Part shown: positions 1 to 7,513 of the stretch, piece after piece
Layout: each line of letters starts with the position of its first letter
How positions within the stretch are numbered: the stretch's first letter is position 1
Source of the DNA: JBCDBL01 sp039183635
GTDB lineage: Bacteria; Pseudomonadota; Alphaproteobacteria; Caulobacterales; Parvularculaceae
Length of the DNA stretch: 36,777 bases
Assembly: GCA_039183635.1 (NCBI GenBank)
Contig: JBCDBL010000024.1
Span: 1 to 36,777 of the forward strand
Direction: 5' to 3'
Position numbers and translations under genes: made by a program
The notes under the pieces: generated by a model
Seen by the model: the letters and a program-made list of their open reading frames with translations, nothing else
Databases searched by the model: none
Told to the model about the DNA's origin: nothing

Positions 1-1
1 T

Positions 2-664
2 CAAAACATAGAAGCATTACCAGAGCCATGGGTGAAAAAGACTATTTCCGTCGGAAAGTTGATTTCCAAAAATCTATTAGAAATAGGCTTTAGTTTAGGG
101 CAGATTGTTTTGCTGGCACCGCTGATGGCGGTGCTCACAGTTATAATGCATCTACAAGGCGGTACGGTATATTATAAGCAATCGCGTGGTTCATCAGTGG
201 GCGAATTTTTCGCTGGTAAGTTTAGGCAAAAAGTAAAACTAAACGGTAAAAAGGATTTTGAATCACATATAAACGGGGTGCTTACTAAAATTGAATATAT
301 AGATCTTGATCTCGAAGGTGCAAACAATAAGATTGACATAAATGAAATTTTTTCTAATATTCAGCACAATGATTATTTTGTGGGACCGGCGACCTTAGCG
401 CCAGAAAACTTGAGTGACGACGACAAAACGGCATCTACTTATTTAAAAGCTGGTTTCGATGAAACTGGCGAGGTGAATTCTGCAAAAAAAATGGGACGCC
501 CTATTGTCTCGGGCCTACCCCCAGGCGATCGAGGTAAATCAGTAGGTCTAAGAGTTTCAACAGCCGACTATGAGAGGATCAAGAACGACGCTGATGCGAA
601 AGGGATTTCAGTATCAGAGTGGTGTCGGCGCTATATCCAAATTGATATGCCAAAACCAAACTAG
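2..664 (+). CDS. Hypothetical protein with C-terminal ribbon-helix-helix-like segment, probably 5'-partial
   Basis: The frame is open to the window edge, so the gene probably begins further left. A GTG at 32 is the first possible internal start, but no good Shine-Dalgarno precedes it. Counting from that GTG, residues about 16-40 are strongly hydrophobic and could be a membrane helix. Residues about 170-203 (VGLRVSTADYERIKNDA... ISVSEWCRRYI) look like a ribbon-helix-helix or MobC-like fold: a beta strand, a helix, then a turn and a second helix. That would fit a DNA-binding accessory protein of a mobilisable element. The paired palindromes begin 3 bases after its stop, which suggests it may bind there; this is inference. 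The gene is clearly AT-richer than its neighbours. I recognise no named family for the N-terminal part. Confidence 0.6.
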   Translation, partial: QNIEALPEPWVKKTISVGKLISKNLLEIGFSLGQIVLLAPLMAVLTVIMHLQGGTVYYKQSRGSSVGEFFAGKFRQKVKLNGKKDFESHINGVLTKIEYIDLDLEGANNKIDINEIFSNIQHNDYFVGPATLAPENLSDDDKTASTYLKAGFDETGEVNSAKKMGRPIVSGLPPGDRGKSVGLRVSTADYERIKNDADAKGISVSEWCRRYIQIDMPKPN

Positions 665-666
665 GT

Positions 667-702
667 TTGTTGTACAACAACCATTGACTTGTTGTACAAC
701 AA
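667..702. promoter_or_regulatory. Two identical 14-bp palindromes, probable tandem operator
   Basis: TTGTTGTACAACAA occurs at 667-680 and again at 689-702. Each copy is a perfect palindrome, and the copies lie 22 bases apart start to start, close to two helical turns, which would place two bound dimers on one face of the DNA. They sit just after a gene with a ribbon-helix-helix-like C-terminus and upstream of the membrane-protein/ATPase operon. The regulator is not proven. Confidence 0.75.
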
Positions 703-712
703 CTGATTTTAT
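684..712 (+). promoter_or_regulatory. Candidate sigma70-type promoter embedded in the palindrome pair
   Basis: TTGACT (684-689) and TTTTAT (707-712) are separated by exactly 17 bases. The second palindrome fills the spacer and the first lies just upstream of the -35, so binding would be expected to block polymerase. It would drive the operon starting at 779. Assigned by eye from consensus matches only. Confidence 0.5.
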
Positions 713-778
713 CCTCATGCACAAGTAAGGCCGGCCCCTTCGTGCGCTTTTCATCAAGCAATCACGAAAGGGAATATC

Positions 779-1915
779 ATGCGCTCGACGCACGAATCCA
801 AGCTCGACGGCGCTTTGGTCGTCGTCACCATGGGGCTGTTTTGGTTGGGAGGAATCCTCGCCTTATTCAGCGCCTATTTGACGGGAAGCTATATCTTCCG
901 GGGCGTCACCGCCGATGGAATTAGCGGAACCGATTACATTATCGGCATAGGATGCGGGGCTGGCTGTCTCGCCGTCCTGGTCGCCTATCACTATATCGGT
1001 ACGCATGTTTTGCCGAACCTTCCCAAAGGCCAACGTGCGGGACCGATTGCGGTCTTTGTCGTCACGGCCTTTTTGATCTTTGGCCTGTCCACCACCTCTA
1101 ATTTTCTAGAAGTCACGCGCGCGCCGGTCGAAATGGCGGAACAAAATCGCCTGCGCGAAACGGCACAGGAACGATACTCGCAAAGCGCCAAGGCCGCGCG
1201 CGAGCTCGAAGTGACAATCCCGATTGTTCGGGCCGCTCGCGAAAACGCCGATGGGCTATTAGAAGATGAGCTCCGTCGGGGAGCCGTATGCGGCCGGGGT
1301 GCAGGGCTCGGCGAGTGCGCCTCACAGACACGTGCGCTGTCCTCCACACTAGCCGATGCAGAAGCCACGCTCGTCAACATTGTAGCTGTGACAACAAGGC
1401 TCACACGGCGTGGCGCGGACATTCTGGACGATATCGGCCGGATATCCGCGCACGAGGATTTGTCATGGATCGAACGCGACGCAGCGATTAAGCGACGGCT
1501 TGAAGATCTTTCTCTTGTTACAGATGAAATCAACCAAGCCTTGCCGGTGTCGGCCGTGGTTGGGGTAGCTGACGCTATGCAGAAGCCTTGGGCGCAGGTT
1601 GGGTTTACACCGGAAGGCGCAGCGCGGATGACAGGCACGTTTGCGCCAATCGCCTCGCGCCTCATTGAAAACACCCGCGACCTTCGGGCGATTAAGTACC
1701 GCGCGCCCGTCGATCTGACCCCAAAGACGGGCATGTCGGCCGCAATGGCGCACATGGACAAGGTGGGGGTGCAGGCCGCACTTGCACTGCTTCTGGATAC
1801 GCTGCCGCTCTTTGCAATCCTGATCCTAGTCGTCGTCCAGTGGCAACGTCAGGATCAACATACGCAGACTGAGTTATCACTCGTTTCTATGACTAAACCT
1901 CGCAACATTCACTGA
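779..1915 (+). CDS. Four-segment membrane protein with a periplasmic or cytoplasmic coiled-coil middle
   Basis: The ATG at 779 follows AAAGGGA at a suitable distance. The 378-residue product has three hydrophobic segments near the N-terminus (about 11-35, 53-73, 87-107) and one near the C-terminus (about 331-355). Between them lie some 220 mostly helical, charged residues with two nearby cysteines (around 165-180). I do not recognise a family. It is the first gene of an apparent operon: 11 bases separate it from the next membrane protein, which overlaps the ATPase gene. Because that ATPase lacks an evident membrane domain, this protein is a candidate membrane platform for it. The GC-rich style differs from the preceding gene. 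Confidence 0.75.
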   Translation: MRSTHESKLDGALVVVTMGLFWLGGILALFSAYLTGSYIFRGVTADGISGTDYIIGIGCGAGCLAVLVAYHYIGTHVLPNLPKGQRAGPIAVFVVTAFLIFGLSTTSNFLEVTRAPVEMAEQNRLRETAQERYSQSAKAARELEVTIPIVRAARENADGLLEDELRRGAVCGRGAGLGECASQTRALSSTLADAEATLVNIVAVTTRLTRRGADILDDIGRISAHEDLSWIERDAAIKRRLEDLSLVTDEINQALPVSAVVGVADAMQKPWAQVGFTPEGAARMTGTFAPIASRLIENTRDLRAIKYRAPVDLTPKTGMSAAMAHMDKVGVQAALALLLDTLPLFAILILVVVQWQRQDQHTQTELSLVSMTKPRNIH

Positions 1916-1926
1916 AGGATCGAACC

Positions 1927-2550
1927 ATGACAGATACACTTCATGACACGCGGCTTGCACTTCGCGATGGGTTAAGTCATGCCATCACGGCGATTACCAC
2001 TGTCCTTGTTATTGCAGTCATCGCATTCATTATTTGGGAGATATTCTCCCCTCCGGACAACTCTATCATCGTCAAGCTTAAGGAGAAACTTGGCGTTGCC
2101 GAAGCTGTTGCCCTTAAGGCGCAACAGGAGGCGCAGGCCGACTTTGAAGGTGATGTGCGTTTTGCGATAGCCCAAGCGGAAGCTTATCGCAATGCGTATG
2201 ATACTCTTTATTCCTCATACGGGAAGTTGATGACTGGTTTTTATGAGCTGGAAGGGCAAATGGTTGCCGCCCAACAACAGAAAATTGGTCAGACACAGAT
2301 TGTTGATGTGTTGGGTGCGAATGTCGCTTCGGCAGCGTGCCTGCTAGGTTTTCTCGATACATCCGGTGAACTTGAGAAGGCCTGTGAAACCAAAGACGAT
2401 ATTCAGAATGATATTATGTCTGATTATCCGGAGCTACTTACGGAACATCGTTCTACGCTTCCACAGGACCTGTTCAGAACCCTTCCCCGGCCGGAAGATT
2501 TGTTGAACCCTGAATATACTCGCCTAACCGATGAGTACAGGTCTGAATAA
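1927..2550 (+). CDS. Single-pass membrane protein with coiled coil
   Basis: The 207-residue protein has one transmembrane helix at about 19-40, followed by a long helical stretch rich in Ala, Glu, Gln and Lys (about 50-118) likely to form a coiled coil. Its C-terminal third is acidic. The stop and the start of the next gene share a base (TAATG), so translation of the ATPase is probably coupled to it. It shares an operon with the four-segment membrane protein upstream. No family recognised; a structural partner or anchor for the VirD4-like ATPase is the simplest reading, but this is inference. Confidence 0.75.
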   Translation: MTDTLHDTRLALRDGLSHAITAITTVLVIAVIAFIIWEIFSPPDNSIIVKLKEKLGVAEAVALKAQQEAQADFEGDVRFAIAQAEAYRNAYDTLYSSYGKLMTGFYELEGQMVAAQQQKIGQTQIVDVLGANVASAACLLGFLDTSGELEKACETKDDIQNDIMSDYPELLTEHRSTLPQDLFRTLPRPEDLLNPEYTRLTDEYRSE

Positions 2551-4163
2551 TGCCGCGTATTAGTAGGAAGACTGGTTTTCCCAGAGTCACTGCCAACGGC
2601 GTTTTTAACACTGTTGGCATGGCTTACCGGTTCTTGGAAGCTGGGTTTACGATTGCCGGGCGCTTGCAAGCTGATCACGACTATCGAGAAAATATTGAAC
2701 GTATATCCGGCAACCAGTTTTCAGGGCGATTGAAAGATGCGGCTCCAGCATCCGTGGAAGACTTGATGGAGGCCGGGTTCATCAATCCTGACGACCAGAA
2801 GGGCGGGTTTCGGATTGGGGAGCATGAAGGGTATGAGTGCAAGTTGCCGGGAGATGCCCCCGTTTCTGTGATGGCCCCGAGTGGAACTTTAAAAACTTGG
2901 GCGTTCACTGTTCCCCTCATTATCTCAACGGCTATGGGCGAGCGTCCGGAAAGCTGTTTTGTTCTCGACCTTAAGGGAACGCTTTACCTGTCAACAGCAG
3001 CGGGACGGTCATCTTTAACCGGTAACGATAAAGCAGCCTTGTTCAACCCGTGGATGATGTATGGGATTCCAGGCGGCAAAATTAATCCGCTTAATGATCT
3101 TGTTCGGCGCGCCAATGAGGGAAAGCCAGTCAAGGATGCGTCTTTATCGAAGCTGGCGATGATTTTTCCCGACCCTGCGTCCAAAGGGCAAAATGCATAC
3201 GGCGTTGAAGCGGGTATTCGCGTTTCATCCATCGTCATGGTTCATGTCGCCGAGCTTGAACCGCAGAATTGCAAGCTATCCTATTTCTCAGACCTTGCAG
3301 CGATGCCGCAGGTTGAATTTGCGGAGTTTATGGCGCTGCTGACCAAGTCCCCAGCCGGCGAAGGCTACGTGTCTCGATATGCCCGAAAACTGCACAGTGA
3401 ATTTGGGGATGTCGAGAGTGAAAGCTCCAGAAAATTATATAACTGGATGATGGATGAGGTTGCCAACGCCTTTGAGCTATACAGCGAAGGCACTGTGCTG
3501 CGATACGCTACTGATGAAACGACGCTCGATATTGCGGGGCTGAAGCAGCAGGTCGGCGAAATCTATTTCATGTTCCCTGCCGCCTATGTGGACTCACATG
3601 GCAAGTTCGCCAGCCTTGTGATGGATTACGTCATTACAACAATCGCGAGCGCTGAAGGGGATGTGCGGACGAACCTGATCCTCGAAGAGCTTGCAAACTG
3701 GCCACATATAAAATCATTGCCACGATGCTTACGATTGTTTCGGGAATCCCTAACGCGGGTGGTGAGCATTACACAGGACCGCGACGGCTTTGCCGCCTAT
3801 AAGAAAGATGGTGGATACAGATTATTTGAGGCCAATTGCGCAACCCTAACGTGGGGCGTGCGCGATACAAAGCACGCCGCCGATATTGAAGCGCGTGCGG
3901 GTCACCGTCCAGCACTTGTGCCGACTTGGAATACTCAAGTTGGAGAACGCGCCAATACGGGAGGCATGAGCGCGAGCGAACGCCTCGTGCCGCTACTCAA
4001 CCAGTACGAAGTCACGATGATTTCAAAGGGGTATGCGATTTTTGAAATGCCGGGACACAAAACGTTTGTCTTGAAAATGCCGCCCTACGACGAAATTCCG
4101 CATATCGCGCCGTATGTGCGTGATTTGCGTATTCACCCGCCGCCGCCGGTCGATCATGAGTGA
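2550..4163 (+). CDS. VirD4/TraG-like type IV coupling ATPase with degenerate Walker A
   Basis: The 537-residue protein follows the VirD4/TraG layout: a P-loop region at about 109-116 (APSGTLKT), then FVLDLKGTLY (about 137-146) matching the family's DPKGE segment, NPLNDL (about 179-184), a Walker B-like NLILEE (about 375-380) and SITQDRDGF (about 406-414) matching the conserved Gln motif. In known coupling proteins these ATPases feed relaxase-bound DNA to the secretion channel. Two features are odd. The glycine before the P-loop lysine is replaced by Leu, and there is no N-terminal pair of transmembrane helices, although two membrane proteins are encoded just upstream. ATP hydrolysis may be altered or absent. 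A recognisable relative of the family, but its role in transfer is unproven. Confidence 0.8.
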   Translation: MPRISRKTGFPRVTANGVFNTVGMAYRFLEAGFTIAGRLQADHDYRENIERISGNQFSGRLKDAAPASVEDLMEAGFINPDDQKGGFRIGEHEGYECKLPGDAPVSVMAPSGTLKTWAFTVPLIISTAMGERPESCFVLDLKGTLYLSTAAGRSSLTGNDKAALFNPWMMYGIPGGKINPLNDLVRRANEGKPVKDASLSKLAMIFPDPASKGQNAYGVEAGIRVSSIVMVHVAELEPQNCKLSYFSDLAAMPQVEFAEFMALLTKSPAGEGYVSRYARKLHSEFGDVESESSRKLYNWMMDEVANAFELYSEGTVLRYATDETTLDIAGLKQQVGEIYFMFPAAYVDSHGKFASLVMDYVITTIASAEGDVRTNLILEELANWPHIKSLPRCLRLFRESLTRVVSITQDRDGFAAYKKDGGYRLFEANCATLTWGVRDTKHAADIEARAGHRPALVPTWNTQVGERANTGGMSASERLVPLLNQYEVTMISKGYAIFEMPGHKTFVLKMPPYDEIPHIAPYVRDLRIHPPPPVDHE

Positions 4164-4223
4164 TCGGTTTATATTCGCCAGCCCGGATTTTTATGTCCGC
4201 GCTCCCGTTTGGGAGAGTCGTAG

Positions 4224-4472
4224 GTGTCGAAGGACAAACCGCCGCCGTCCAAGTTCGAAAAACAAGCCCTTATTCAAGATCGAAAGAATGACGCCCCAAA
4301 GGCTGCGCCAGCACCGCGACCGAAAATGGTTGACGCAGGCATTGTTGAAAGGCGAGCACATTGGGAGAAGGTCAAGACCGCGCACATACGAGAGTATCGC
4401 ATCAAGGATATCGATAAATCGCTTACTCGGCAGAACGGGCGGGCAAAAAACTCTTTCGATAGAAGCCGTTAG
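4224..4472 (+). CDS. Small basic hypothetical protein after the coupling ATPase
   Basis: An 82-residue, highly charged protein starting at GTG 4224 with GGGAG about 9 bases upstream. A TAG in the same frame sits immediately before the GTG. A second frame opens at ATG 4156, overlapping the ATPase stop, and begins with a protein-like MSDRFIFASPDFYVR before turning Arg-rich in the style of a shadow frame. Two readings are possible: 4224 is an independent small gene, or the original gene started at 4156 and a frameshift near 4210-4224 split it. No family recognised. The position suggests an accessory role in the same operon. Confidence 0.45.
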   Translation: MSKDKPPPSKFEKQALIQDRKNDAPKAAPAPRPKMVDAGIVERRAHWEKVKTAHIREYRIKDIDKSLTRQNGRAKNSFDRSR

Positions 4473-4526
4473 GTTTTCTATTCGCGTACCTTTAAAAAAC
4501 AGAAAGGAAAAACCTCAAAATCCTGA

Positions 4527-4555
4527 TTGCTTGTTCTTCTTTTGTTCTTTATACT
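4527..4555 (+). promoter_or_regulatory. Candidate promoter for the recombinase module
   Basis: TTGCTT (4527-4532) and TATACT (4550-4555) are 17 bases apart in an AT-rich gap just upstream of the small ORF at 4603 and the recombinase. The -10 is strong and the -35 weak. Assigned by eye. Confidence 0.4.
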
Positions 4556-4602
4556 GATGGATTCTTCCGATGCGCCGAAAACCACCAGAGAAAGGAGACG
4601 CC

Positions 4603-4761
4603 ATGAGGATAGATATAAATTTAAACTTTAGCGAGCGGTGCATCAAAGCAGAAAATTTTGATATTAGTCTCGATCCGGATATTATTAGAATTGTCAAGCT
4701 TCTTGCGCGGCGCGCCGCCGAAGAGGATTTCAAAGAGGCTATCAGAAACAGTCAAAATTAA
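4603..4761 (+). CDS. 52-residue hypothetical protein upstream of the recombinase
   Basis: The start is fixed by AAAGGAG at 4591-4597, five bases before ATG 4603; an earlier in-frame ATG at 4570 has no such site. The product has a predicted beta-rich N-terminal half (MRIDINLNFS) and a charged C-terminal helix. It ends 13 bases before the recombinase ATG, so the two are probably co-transcribed. Small genes in this position can encode directionality factors or regulators, but nothing in the sequence identifies this one as such. Confidence 0.6.
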   Translation: MRIDINLNFSERCIKAENFDISLDPDIIRIVKLLARRAAEEDFKEAIRNSQN

Positions 4762-4774
4762 AAGTGGTAGTACC

Positions 4775-6424
4775 ATGACGAAAGTTGCCATATACGCCCG
4801 TTTTTCTAGTGATTTACAACGTGATGCTTCGATTGAAGACCAAATTCGTGAATGTGAAGCACGTGCAAAACGTGAAGGCTGGTTGGTTGTCGATTGTTAT
4901 ACCGATCATGCAATTTCGGGCGCGTCGATGAACAGGCCGGGTATTCAAAGCCTGTTGCGCGATGCCGCCGAGGGAAAATTTGAAGTTGTTTTAGCCGAAG
5001 CGCTGGACAGACTTTCACGCGATCAGGGCGACACGGCGCATTTGCACAAGCGGCTTAAGTTTCTCGGGATACAGATTGCGACCTTGTCCGAAGGTGACAT
5101 AGGCATAGTTGATGTTGGCCTGAAAGGGCTGATGAATGAGCTTTATCTCGTTGAGATGAAGCAAAAGGTACTACGCGGACAGCGTGGACGTGTGGAAGCC
5201 GGGAAAATTACAGCGGGTCTTGCCTATGGCTATAAGGTCGTGAAGAAATTCGGGTCGGATGGAAAGCCAGTCGCCGGAGAGCGGGAAATCCTTCCTGAAC
5301 AAGCTGAAATCGTACGCCGTGTTTTCACAGATTACGCAGCGGGGAAATCGCCACGCTCCATTGCAAGACAATTGAATGATGAGGGGGTTCGTTCACCATC
5401 CGGTAAAGGCTGGCATCCGAGCACCATATACGGCAATCCGAAGCGTGGATTAGGCCTCATCAATTGCGAATTGTATCGGGGTAAAATTGTTTGGAACCGG
5501 ACGACGGAAGTGAAAGAGCCGGGAACCAATCGGCGGATCGTGCGCCTCAACCCCGAAGAAGAACATATCGTCGCAGACGCTGAACATTTGCGAATTATCT
5601 CAGATGAGTTGTGGGAAGCTGCGAAAGAACGGCAGGCCCGAACTTCAAACGGATCGCAAAAGCTCCATCAAAAGCGGCGGCCAAAATATTTATTGTCCGG
5701 CCTTATGCGGTGCGGCGAATGCGGCGGTGGATTTAGCAAAGCCAATCACGGGCGTTATGGCTGTTCATCACGGCGCAACGGGCGGCACTGCAACAACGAT
5801 ATTTATATTCATCAAAATGATTTGGAGGGCGCTGTAGTTGGCGGTTTGAAAGCTCGGCTGTTTCAGCCGGAATTGCTCTCCGTTTTCTGTGAGGAATACA
5901 CACAACACATCAACAAACTGTACGCCGACAAAAACAAGGAAGTGAATCGGATACGTGCTGAAATCGCCAGATTGGAACGCGCACGAAAACGTTGCATCGA
6001 GGCGATTACCTCCGGCGTGCCGGGGATAGAAGTTAAAGATGAGATGATCGCTATTCGGGAAGAACGGTTAGCGCTAGAAGCCAAGCTTGCGAACAGCGAG
6101 GAAGCGCCGATGCGGCTACACCCGAAAATGGCGGCGCATTATCAAAAACATATCGAGCAGCTATTGGCCGCGCTCAATGACGAGAATCACAAGCACGAAG
6201 CGCAAGAGGCGTTACGCGGGCTCGTAGACAAGATTGTCTTGACGCCCAATGCCGAACGTAATGGGCTTGTGATCGACCTCCACGGCGATCTCGCTGGCAT
6301 ATTGGCGGTCGCTGAAACTAAACCCGAAACGCAAAGGAGATGCAGGGAAATGAGTCCGATTGGGAACACGGTACTAAAGGTGGTGGGCCCGGCTGGACTC
6401 GAACCAGCGACCAGACCGTTATGA
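4775..6424 (+). CDS. Large serine recombinase (site-specific integrase)
   Basis: The start is ATG 4775 (MTKVAIYARFSSD); the longer frame from 4658 adds unrelated sequence. The 549-residue protein has the resolvase-type catalytic domain with nucleophile Ser11 in YARFS and an arginine-bearing LDRLSRD motif near residue 84, a Recombinase domain at about 160-280, a zinc-ribbon (CGEC at about 313 with a second Cys pair about 20-30 residues on) and a C-terminal coiled coil (about 385-450). Large serine recombinases integrate and excise DNA through double-strand breaks with a covalent serine intermediate. The last codons read GPAGLEPATRPL, which is antisense tRNA sequence, so the C-terminal tail is contributed by the attachment site. 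It looks intact. Confidence 0.92.
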   Translation: MTKVAIYARFSSDLQRDASIEDQIRECEARAKREGWLVVDCYTDHAISGASMNRPGIQSLLRDAAEGKFEVVLAEALDRLSRDQGDTAHLHKRLKFLGIQIATLSEGDIGIVDVGLKGLMNELYLVEMKQKVLRGQRGRVEAGKITAGLAYGYKVVKKFGSDGKPVAGEREILPEQAEIVRRVFTDYAAGKSPRSIARQLNDEGVRSPSGKGWHPSTIYGNPKRGLGLINCELYRGKIVWNRTTEVKEPGTNRRIVRLNPEEEHIVADAEHLRIISDELWEAAKERQARTSNGSQKLHQKRRPKYLLSGLMRCGECGGGFSKANHGRYGCSSRRNGRHCNNDIYIHQNDLEGAVVGGLKARLFQPELLSVFCEEYTQHINKLYADKNKEVNRIRAEIARLERARKRCIEAITSGVPGIEVKDEMIAIREERLALEAKLANSEEAPMRLHPKMAAHYQKHIEQLLAALNDENHKHEAQEALRGLVDKIVLTPNAERNGLVIDLHGDLAGILAVAETKPETQRRCREMSPIGNTVLKVVGPAGLEPATRPL

Positions 6425-6457
6425 GCGGCCGGCTCTAACCAACTGAGCTACAGGCCC
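6381..6457 (-). tRNA. tRNA-Ile2, anticodon CAT (lysidine-type)
   Basis: The minus strand folds as a full cloverleaf of 77 nt with encoded CCA. The acceptor arm GGGCCTG pairs with CGGGCCC (one G-U pair), the anticodon stem is GGCCG/CGGTC around loop CTCATAA, and the T arm is GCTGG-TTCGAGT-CCAGC. The stem GGTC/GCTGG pattern resembles bacterial tRNA-Ile(CAU), which TilS modifies to read AUA, more than elongator tRNA-Met. Its 3' end overlaps the recombinase stop region and marks the element boundary. Confidence 0.9.
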
Positions 6458-6555
6458 TTTTCAGGGAGACGCCTTTGCGGCGCTGTTGAGAGGAGGCTTG
6501 TAGCATAAATAAAGCTCCTGTCACCAGCCATGCGGCGTGTTAGTTCCTCTTCACC

Positions 6556-7401
6556 TCAAGCGTTCTCTCGGCGCGACAGAAACGCCAGACGCTCGAACAG
6601 ATGGACGTCCTGCTCGTTTTTCAACAGCGCGCCATGGAGCGGCGGAATCAGCTTTTTCGGGTCGTGTTCGCGCAAAATGTTCTCGTCCACGTCTTCCGAC
6701 ATCAGAAGTTTCAACCAATCCAGCAACTCCGATGTCGACGGCTTTTTCTTTAAGCCGGGCACGTCGCGAATTTCGTAGAACATTTTCAACGCGTCCGCCA
6801 CGAGGCGTTGTTTGACGTTCGGAAAGTGCACGTCGACGATTCGCTCCATGGTTTCGGTGTCGGGAAACTTGATGAAATGGAAGAAGCAGCGGCGCAGGAA
6901 TGCGTCGGGCAGCTCCTTTTCATTGTTTGAGGTGATGATGACGATGGGCCGCTGGGCGGCTTTCACAATCTCTCCGGTTTCGTAAACGAAGAACTCCATT
7001 CGGTCGAGTTCCTGGAGGAGGTCGTTCGGAAACTCAATGTCCGCCTTGTCGATTTCGTCAATGAGAAGCACCGGGCGTTTGTCGGCTGCGAAAGCCTCCC
7101 AAAGTTTGCCGCGATTGATGTAATTGCGAATATCTTTCACCCGTTCGTCGCCGAGCTGACTGTCCCGCAGGCGAGAGACTGCGTCGTATTCGTAAAGGCC
7201 CTGGTGGGCTTTGGTCGTCGATTTGATGTGCCATTCGATCAGCGGCGCGCCGAGGGCGCCGGCGATTTCCTGGGCCAGTACGGTTTTGCCGGTGCCGGGC
7301 TCTCCTTTGACAAGCAGGGGGCGCTCCAGCGTGACGGCCGCGTTGACGGCGACGGCGAGGTCTTCGGCGGCGACGTAGGTTTTGGTGCTTTCAAACTTCA
7401 T
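6556..7401 (-). CDS. MoxR-family AAA+ ATPase
   Basis: The 281-residue protein, started at the ATG encoding MKFEST, has Walker A GEPGTGKT near residue 31-38, Walker B VLLIDEIDKAD near 95-105, and the sensor 1 segment IVIITSNNEKELPDAFLRRC with arginine finger candidates. MoxR proteins are chaperone-like ATPases that usually work with a von Willebrand A (CoxE or DUF58-type) partner in cofactor insertion or envelope stress. No such partner is present: downstream lie the tRNA and the element, upstream rnpB. The partner may have been separated by the insertion or may lie elsewhere. The start could be up to 13 codons earlier, but no better ribosome site supports that. Confidence 0.88.
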   Translation of the reverse strand: MKFESTKTYVAAEDLAVAVNAAVTLERPLLVKGEPGTGKTVLAQEIAGALGAPLIEWHIKSTTKAHQGLYEYDAVSRLRDSQLGDERVKDIRNYINRGKLWEAFAADKRPVLLIDEIDKADIEFPNDLLQELDRMEFFVYETGEIVKAAQRPIVIITSNNEKELPDAFLRRCFFHFIKFPDTETMERIVDVHFPNVKQRLVADALKMFYEIRDVPGLKKKPSTSELLDWLKLLMSEDVDENILREHDPKKLIPPLHGALLKNEQDVHLFERLAFLSRRENA

Positions 7402-7513
7402 AAAAAAACAGCTTCTTTTTACGGACTGCGCTAACGTCAAAACCTAAGCCCGCCAGAGACGCCTGTCCACATCCTGGGACATAAACCGACGGTGCGGCGT
7501 GCTGCGTGCGCCT

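Larger units (their letters stand above)
1..6424. mobile_element. Right-hand end of an integrated element carrying a serine recombinase and a VirD4-like ATPase, inserted at tRNA-Ile2
   Basis: Everything from the left edge to the tRNA reads as one accessory block: a ribbon-helix-helix-like gene, two membrane proteins, a coupling-protein-like ATPase, small ORFs and a large serine recombinase, all on the plus strand. The first 700 bases are visibly AT-rich compared with the rest. The recombinase frame runs into the 3' half of a tRNA gene on the other strand, as expected for an element sitting in the tRNA 3' end. No relaxase, VirB-type secretion gene or cargo is visible in this part, so either they lie to the left or the element depends on a helper. 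The left boundary and the second att copy are not in the window. Confidence 0.75.

Noticed and set aside
991..1761. 256-residue minus-strand ORF
   Set aside because: Lies wholly inside the membrane protein gene on the other strand; Ser/Arg-rich shadow with no motif.
4114..4557. 147-residue Arg-rich ORF after the ATPase
   Set aside because: Mostly the shadow of the 82-residue gene frame; only its first residues after 4156 look protein-like, noted under that gene.
4658..4774. Longer recombinase start at 4658
   Set aside because: Overlaps the small gene at 4603 in another frame; the family begins at MTKVAIYARFSS, coded from 4775.
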